From Pseudoalteromonas xiamenensis (GTDB lineage Bacteria > Pseudomonadota > Gammaproteobacteria > Enterobacterales > Alteromonadaceae), in NCBI RefSeq assembly GCF_042431545.1, contig NZ_JBHLYX010000029.1: a DNA stretch of 64,000 bases. One strand, given 5' to 3'. Each line of letters starts with the position of its first letter. The stretch's first letter is position 1. Both the position numbers and the translations under genes were made by a program. The notes under the pieces were generated by a model, which did not search any database, was not told where the DNA came from, and saw only the letters and a list, made by a program, of their open reading frames with translations. Of this stretch, positions 58,964-64,000 are shown in pieces.

Positions 58964-60136
58964 TCACTCCGCTAGAAATGCCACAAGTTCAGCTTGCTTA
59001 CTGCTGATGGAGAACAACCCATCTAAGTGGCCCCACCCCCCATTTATTTCGCTGATAGACACCGATTTGTTCATCCGTTTAAGTGTGTCGTATAACGACC
59101 TCACGCCTTCAGGACGAAGCAATAAGTCACCTGAGGATGGCATGAGCAGCACCTTCGCTTGAATACGAGCAAGCGCGCCTTCTAGGTCTTGGTTCATTCC
59201 CGCAGTAAAAAGCTGTGAAGCACGGATGAGATACAACACATGATTTGCATCTTGTAACCTTGCTCGAGCAGCCGCTCGCTGTGCTAACACCTGATTTATT
59301 TTTGGTAAAACACGAATATCCTTCATGGCTGGCTCATCTAACACCTCGAAATCTTTAAAACTCGCGTTATAGATAGTGGGGTGCATCGCGTCTTGCGTAA
59401 TATTGAGCATCGTTGCTGTCAGACCCGCAATGGGTTTTTCTCCTTCATAGTAGTTACCTTGATTCCAGTTAGGATCTAAGCGAATGGGTAAAGCCCATTT
59501 TTCCAACGCTGCCACAGTCCACGCATCCATCGTTGCCGCGCCAATGACATGGACCAATCGTTCTACTTTATCAGGGTAACGGACAGCCCACTCTAACGCT
59601 TGAAAAGAACCCATAGAGGCACCTGCAACGGCATACAGCTTGTCAATGCCTAGGCTATCCAAAAGGCGTTTTTGAACTTCCACAAAATCACCAATTGTCA
59701 CCACTGGAAAGTCTAATCCATACGCTTTTCCTGTTTTCGGATTAAGCGAAGCTGGACCGGTGGTGATGACATGGGGGTCGTACACATTGGCGTTCACCAA
59801 CGTATCACTACTAATGACAAAAAACTTATTGGTATCAATCGCTTTACCTGGGCCAATGATCGTATCCCAATAACCTGGCAAGGGGTCACTTTCCGAATAT
59901 TTACCTGCTGCATGGGACGTTCCTGAGAAAAAGTGAGTGATGAGGATGGCGTTATCCTTTTTCTCATTAAGCGTGCCGTAGCTCTCATACCCGACCACCA
60001 CCGCTGGTAAAGTGACGCCTGATTCGGTGGTAAAGGCCTTCGTTTCAAATCGTTGTTTTTCAACCAGCAAAGTTTGGGCTTGTGCCGTGAAGCTCAGAAT
60101 AACAAGCCAAAATACACTGAATAATTGCCTTTTCAT
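58964..60136 (-). CDS. Secreted MetX-like alpha/beta hydrolase
   Basis: 390 residues. Signal peptide to about residue 20 (AQA), so periplasmic or exported. The fold is that of homoserine acetyltransferases: nucleophile in GASMGSFQA near residue 195, and an aspartate and histidine near PSSGDLLL and GGWGHLDGLF. A secreted protein cannot be the cytoplasmic methionine enzyme; a hydrolase acting on an ester is likely. Its place between the GntP permease and bdhA suggests that it cleaves esters or oligomers of 3-hydroxybutyrate before uptake (inference). Ends 5 bases from bdhA. Confidence 0.72.
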   Translation of the reverse strand: MKRQLFSVFWLVILSFTAQAQTLLVEKQRFETKAFTTESGVTLPAVVVGYESYGTLNEKKDNAILITHFFSGTSHAAGKYSESDPLPGYWDTIIGPGKAIDTNKFFVISSDTLVNANVYDPHVITTGPASLNPKTGKAYGLDFPVVTIGDFVEVQKRLLDSLGIDKLYAVAGASMGSFQALEWAVRYPDKVERLVHVIGAATMDAWTVAALEKWALPIRLDPNWNQGNYYEGEKPIAGLTATMLNITQDAMHPTIYNASFKDFEVLDEPAMKDIRVLPKINQVLAQRAAARARLQDANHVLYLIRASQLFTAGMNQDLEGALARIQAKVLLMPSSGDLLLRPEGVRSLYDTLKRMNKSVSISEINGGWGHLDGLFSISSKQAELVAFLAE

Positions 60137-60148
60137 CGTTCTTCCTCT

Positions 60149-61450
60149 TTAAAACCAAATAAACAAGCCTAGTGCCAATGCAACCCCAATTAACGGGATA
60201 AGCGCGGTAAGTGCCGCCATTGACCAATAGGCGCGTTGATGCGTTTCTTTGCAAATAGCACGAATCGTCGTGACCACATAACCATTGTGAGGCAACGTAT
60301 CGAGCGCCCCTGAACTAATGGCCACAATACGATGTAATTGTTCGGGATTAACGCCTGCATCAAGGTAATGTGGTGCAACAAGCGGTAACGCTATCGCTTG
60401 CCCGCCTGACGCCGAACCGGTTAACCCCGCAATAACACTCACCGCAATGGCCGCTCCGAGTAATTCATTGCCCGGCATTGCTGTCATTACCTCAACGGCG
60501 GCATTAAATGCGTCTGTATTCTTAGCAACCGCGCCAAACCCCACCACGGCTGCCGTATTGCCAATCGCGACAAGCGCGCCTGTCGTCCCTAAATTGACCG
60601 CATTGGTTATCGAGCGAAAACGCTTAAAGTTGATAATCACAATACTCAGCACACCACCGAGTAGCGCGACAATAAGCGCACTTTGTTGCAAAGCTTCATG
60701 CAGCGTAAAGGACAGCAGTAACACAACGATAAGCGGGATGACTCCCGTGATGGGATGGGGATAGTCGCGTATCGCAATAGCAGGGTCATCTGCACGAGCG
60801 TCGAAACGCTCCCCATTTGCTTTTGCTTTGTTAATCATACGCATGAGCCACCAATAACCGCTGAGCGCCATAAAAATCGCGACAACAAGACTCACTTCCC
60901 ATGCGGCGTACGGGGACGTACCTAAGTACTTAATTGGGATCCAATTTTGAATTTCTGGGCTGCCTGCAGACGTCATCGTAAACGTCACAGAACCAAAGGC
61001 TAACGTTGCTGGGATAAAGCGACGCGGTAAGTCGGCATCTTTAAATAAGCTGAGGGCCATGGGATAGACGGAAAACGCCACAATAAAAACACTTACGCCA
61101 CCATAGGTAAGCACAGCGCAGGCGATCACCACCGCGAGAACGGCATGTTTCATTCCTAATTTAGCAACAATGAATCGTGCCACACTGTCGGCGGCTCCAC
61201 TGTCCTCCATAAATTTACCAAACAGTGAACCGAGTAAAAACATGAAAAACCAAGCACTAATGAAACCGGCAAAACCAGACATATATGTGCTTAAGAAATT
61301 CACCTGCTCACTAAGCGGAAACACCGCCATATTACTAAAAAGTGCCACGATAAGTGCGCACAAAGGCGCTGCCAAGAAAAGATTCACACCTCGTAATGTC
61401 ATGATTATCAGGAGGATAAGACCACCTAAAAGACCTATCATACTGAGCAT
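60149..61450 (-). CDS. GntP-family permease (probable hydroxybutyrate transporter)
   Basis: 433 residues from the ATG at 61450, which has AAAGGA seven bases upstream; an upstream ATG at 61477 lacks a site. About twelve membrane helices; GLTGSASGGQAIALPLVAPHY and SSGALDTLPHNGYV are GntP-family marks. The family carries gluconate and other hydroxy acids, and members next to bdh/CoA-transferase genes are 3-hydroxybutyrate permeases. First gene of the operon, 12 bases before the hydrolase. Confidence 0.87.
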   Translation of the reverse strand: MLSMIGLLGGLILLIIMTLRGVNLFLAAPLCALIVALFSNMAVFPLSEQVNFLSTYMSGFAGFISAWFFMFLLGSLFGKFMEDSGAADSVARFIVAKLGMKHAVLAVVIACAVLTYGGVSVFIVAFSVYPMALSLFKDADLPRRFIPATLAFGSVTFTMTSAGSPEIQNWIPIKYLGTSPYAAWEVSLVVAIFMALSGYWWLMRMINKAKANGERFDARADDPAIAIRDYPHPITGVIPLIVVLLLSFTLHEALQQSALIVALLGGVLSIVIINFKRFRSITNAVNLGTTGALVAIGNTAAVVGFGAVAKNTDAFNAAVEVMTAMPGNELLGAAIAVSVIAGLTGSASGGQAIALPLVAPHYLDAGVNPEQLHRIVAISSGALDTLPHNGYVVTTIRAICKETHQRAYWSMAALTALIPLIGVALALGLFIWF

Positions 61451-61543
61451 ATCCAATTCCTTTATTGTTATAGTCATGCACTAAGAGCAACCTCAAAGTG
61501 CATTGGAATATAATCAGTCTGAGACGAGTTACACAGAAAATAC

Positions 61544-61613
61544 ATAGTACTAAGGTTATAGCTAAGCTCGACACCCCGTAATGACAGGGCTGCAGCGCCG
61601 ATAGTACTAAGGT
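61544..61613. promoter_or_regulatory. Direct repeat in the divergent permease/receptor promoter region
   Basis: ATAGTACTAAGGT occurs exactly at 61544-61556 and 61601-61613, 57 bases apart, in the 250-base gap between the permease (minus) and the TonB receptor (plus). The second copy extends to AGTAC-taag-GTACT, a perfect 5-bp dyad. A shared regulator binding both sides is likely; I did not find a sigma-54 promoter on either strand. Confidence 0.5.
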
Positions 61614-61700
61614 ACTAATTCACTTTTGCACACATTCTCCTAGAGTCGGATTAGTTAAAAAACTCGAACAACCCAAAATGACAATAACAGGGGCAACAGG

Positions 61701-63977
61701 ATGAACAGAAAGCCAACTCGTGTTTCGTATCTCGCTCTCGCCATCAGCACCGCACTTTCAAGTATGGCGGTCTATGCTGAAGACGGAGCAAAAAAGGCAG
61801 AGCTTGAACGCATTGAAGTCACAGCTCGTAAAACCGTGGAAAACCTACAAGAAGTACCCGTCGCAGTAACCAGCATTGGCGAATCTGCGCTGATGGAAAA
61901 CGGTATCTCAGTCATGACTGAAGTACAGCAGTTTTCACCCAATACGACGTTACAGGCAAGCCGGGGAACCAATTCCACGATCACGGCTTTTATTCGAGGT
62001 GTTGGTCAACAAGACCCGCTTTGGGGATATGAACCGGGTGTTGGTATCTACGTTGATGATGTGTACATCGCCAGACCACAAGGTGCGGTACTCGATTTAT
62101 TAGATGTGCAACAAATCGAAGTGCTGCGTGGTCCACAAGGTACGCTATACGGTAAAAACACCATCGGCGGCGCCATAAAATACGTCACAAAAGAAATGAG
62201 TGGTGACGCAACCTTCAACATTGATGGCACGGTGGGGAGTTACAATCAGCGAGACCTGAAAATAGCCGGACAGCTTCCCATTTCCGATAATATTTACCTC
62301 GGCTACGGTTACGCAAACCTGACGCGCGATGGCTTCGGTGAATTTCTACAAATGTCACAGGCAGGCCAAGACAAAGAAAACTACAACAAAGATGTCAGCG
62401 CCATGCGTTTAACGCTTGAATTGCATCCGACTGATCAACTTTTCTTCCGTTTAGCTTGGGATAAAACAGACGACAAATCGAATGCAAAAGGTGGCTATCG
62501 ATTATTGCCAAGTTTACTGACAAACGCCCCTATTCCTGACAGTGTTTTTGATAGTTACACCAGTATGCCCACTTGGAACAAAGTGGAATTGGAAGGCTAC
62601 AGCTTAACCAGCCGATGGGACATGGATGATCAAACATCTTTCAAATATACCGTCGCAAAACGCGATAGCTACTCGCCCACCAACATTGACTTTGATAACA
62701 CCCCTCTCAAAATCTTCGATGTGCCCGCCATTTATGACGACAACCAATTGACCCATGAACTGCAAGTGACTCATCGTGGTGAGAACTATAAAGTCGTTTC
62801 TGGCTTGTACTACTATGACGCCGAATCCTGCGGGCAATTCCAAGCTATTCTTGAAGTTTTAGGTCAAAGCTTAGGTGCACCAGGCCTGACCCGTGAAGTC
62901 AGTGGTTGCAGCAATTCCACCAGCAAAGCTTTTTATGCACAAGGTAATGTGGATTTGAACGAACAGTGGTCACTTACCCTTGGCGCTCGATACACCCGAG
63001 ATAGTAAAGAAGCGACGGTTAATAACGGCTTAGTGTTTGCGACGGTTTACCCTGAATCCAATTGGATACCGGGTTATGTTCGCCCTGAAGGTGAACTGGT
63101 GCCCAACGTGCTTGATGACAACCAAGACTGGTCACGCTTTACGCCTCGAGTGGGTGTTGAATATCAGTATTCTGATGACATTATGTTCTTTGCAAGCTAC
63201 TCACAAGGGTTTAAATCAGGTACATACAATCCTCGAGCCAGCACGGCGGAACCCGCAGCAAATCCTGAAATTGTTGATTCCTTCGAGTTAGGTATGAAAA
63301 GTGAGTGGAACAAGACGCTACGGGCAAACTTGACGCTTTTTGCGCTTGACCACAAAGACCGCCAATACATCTCTGTATTGCCGGGTGCGACGTCTGCCGA
63401 TCTGAACCAACGACTTGGCAATATTGGTAAATCATCGGGTAAGGGCGCAGAGTTAGAACTCACTTACATCGCCAATGAGTCACTCTCCTTTGATGCCGCC
63501 ATTGGCTACATTGATAGCTCGTTCGACGAAGTATTGGATACCGACCAAACAACCGGTTTAACCTTTGATAAATCGGAGCATTTTAGTATTTCGAATACCC
63601 CTGACGTTACATTTAATATCGGGGCAAACTACAAAATCTACTCCGAGTTTGGGGATTTTGTTCTGAACGCCAATTATTATTATCGCGGTGATTACGTGCT
63701 ATTTGAAGAAGACAGCTTGCTTACTCAAGATGGGTATGGACTCTTAAACTTCAACGTGAATTGGTATAGCCAAGACGGTAACTGGCGTGTCGGTCTGCAT
63801 GCGAAAAACCTGACTGACGAAGAATATATGATTGGAGGCTACCAATTTGTAACGCCAGACCCAACGGCTCCAAACGATACGAGCAAATACACCCCAGGCC
63901 TTGGTGGGGACAATACGCTCATTGGTTATTACGGTGACCCTCGCACCATCTCCTTGACGGTTGGTTATCGTTTCTAA
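61701..63977 (+). CDS. TonB-dependent outer-membrane receptor
   Basis: 758 residues. Signal peptide to about residue 26 (VYA); a TonB-box-like ERIEVTARK; plug domain (about 45-160) with RGVGQQDPLWGYEPGVGIYVDDVY and LRGPQGTLYGKNTIGGAI; 22-strand barrel to the C-terminal aromatic VGYRF. It uses the proton-motive force to import a scarce or bulky ligand. Placed head to head with the hydroxybutyrate operon and with a shared repeat in the promoter region, it may import hydroxybutyrate oligomers or related esters. The stop codon is 23 bases from the window end. Confidence 0.93.
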   Translation: MNRKPTRVSYLALAISTALSSMAVYAEDGAKKAELERIEVTARKTVENLQEVPVAVTSIGESALMENGISVMTEVQQFSPNTTLQASRGTNSTITAFIRGVGQQDPLWGYEPGVGIYVDDVYIARPQGAVLDLLDVQQIEVLRGPQGTLYGKNTIGGAIKYVTKEMSGDATFNIDGTVGSYNQRDLKIAGQLPISDNIYLGYGYANLTRDGFGEFLQMSQAGQDKENYNKDVSAMRLTLELHPTDQLFFRLAWDKTDDKSNAKGGYRLLPSLLTNAPIPDSVFDSYTSMPTWNKVELEGYSLTSRWDMDDQTSFKYTVAKRDSYSPTNIDFDNTPLKIFDVPAIYDDNQLTHELQVTHRGENYKVVSGLYYYDAESCGQFQAILEVLGQSLGAPGLTREVSGCSNSTSKAFYAQGNVDLNEQWSLTLGARYTRDSKEATVNNGLVFATVYPESNWIPGYVRPEGELVPNVLDDNQDWSRFTPRVGVEYQYSDDIMFFASYSQGFKSGTYNPRASTAEPAANPEIVDSFELGMKSEWNKTLRANLTLFALDHKDRQYISVLPGATSADLNQRLGNIGKSSGKGAELELTYIANESLSFDAAIGYIDSSFDEVLDTDQTTGLTFDKSEHFSISNTPDVTFNIGANYKIYSEFGDFVLNANYYYRGDYVLFEEDSLLTQDGYGLLNFNVNWYSQDGNWRVGLHAKNLTDEEYMIGGYQFVTPDPTAPNDTSKYTPGLGGDNTLIGYYGDPRTISLTVGYRF

Positions 63978-64000
63978 CACCATTTGACGAGGCAACAAGC

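Overview
The window is chromosomal DNA of a marine-type gammaproteobacterium of the order Alteromonadales; gene content and order fit a Pseudoalteromonas-like genome best (inference from synteny, no database search was possible). Supporting marks are a complete gspC-N type II secretion operon, the hslR-hslO-pckA and ompR-envZ / greB-tex blocks, bioH-comF-nfuA, a ctaCDGE cytochrome oxidase locus with its assembly genes close to lexA, and many TonB/secretion functions. Almost all of the window is ordinary, densely packed core genome; one short stretch (about 23490-25075) looks acquired.

Layout. 1-310: promoters and leader of an rRNA operon reading leftwards out of the window. 469-8160: a membrane-anchored RRM protein, a DUF5610-like protein, trmA, an srkA-dsbA-dsbA operon, ccoG and two small unknown genes. 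8177-20049: a UPF0149 protein and the twelve-gene gsp operon, all on the minus strand, held together by 1-30 base overlaps. 20301-23418: hslR, hslO, pckA, with two striking inverted-repeat pairs in front of pckA. 23490-25075: an AT-rich orphan gene followed by an integron attC-like hairpin and bracketed by two copies of a 21-bp hairpin repeat in inverted orientation. 25081-30140: envZ, ompR, greB, tex. 30297-38951: a putative metalloprotease and a small rod-protein-like partner, bioH, comF, a secreted M14 peptidase, nfuA, a small membrane protein, a DinF-type MATE transporter and a polysaccharide deacetylase. 38962-47500: a complete chemotaxis-type signalling operon (STAS, cheY, cheA, cheW, soluble multi-PAS receptor, cheR, cheD, cheB) with the gene order of the Pseudomonas aeruginosa Che2 / Vibrio cholerae cluster III class. 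47650-55769: caa3-type cytochrome c oxidase subunits and assembly factors. 56078-56740: lexA with two SOS boxes. 56839-63977: a 3-hydroxybutyrate/ketone-body utilisation operon divergent from a TonB-dependent receptor.

How genes work together. The Gsp machine can export enzymes such as the secreted peptidases; DsbA paralogues fold exported proteins; the cta locus encodes the oxidase together with its copper (SCO, Cox11), heme (CtaA, CtaB) and assembly (SURF1) factors. In the last block an outer-membrane receptor, a secreted alpha/beta hydrolase, a GntP permease, 3-hydroxybutyrate dehydrogenase and succinyl-CoA:acetoacetate CoA-transferase form a plausible outside-to-acetoacetyl-CoA route for hydroxybutyrate or its esters/oligomers. 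The most unusual items are that uptake route, the cassette-like insertion after pckA, the paired palindromes upstream of pckA, and several overlapping gene ends.
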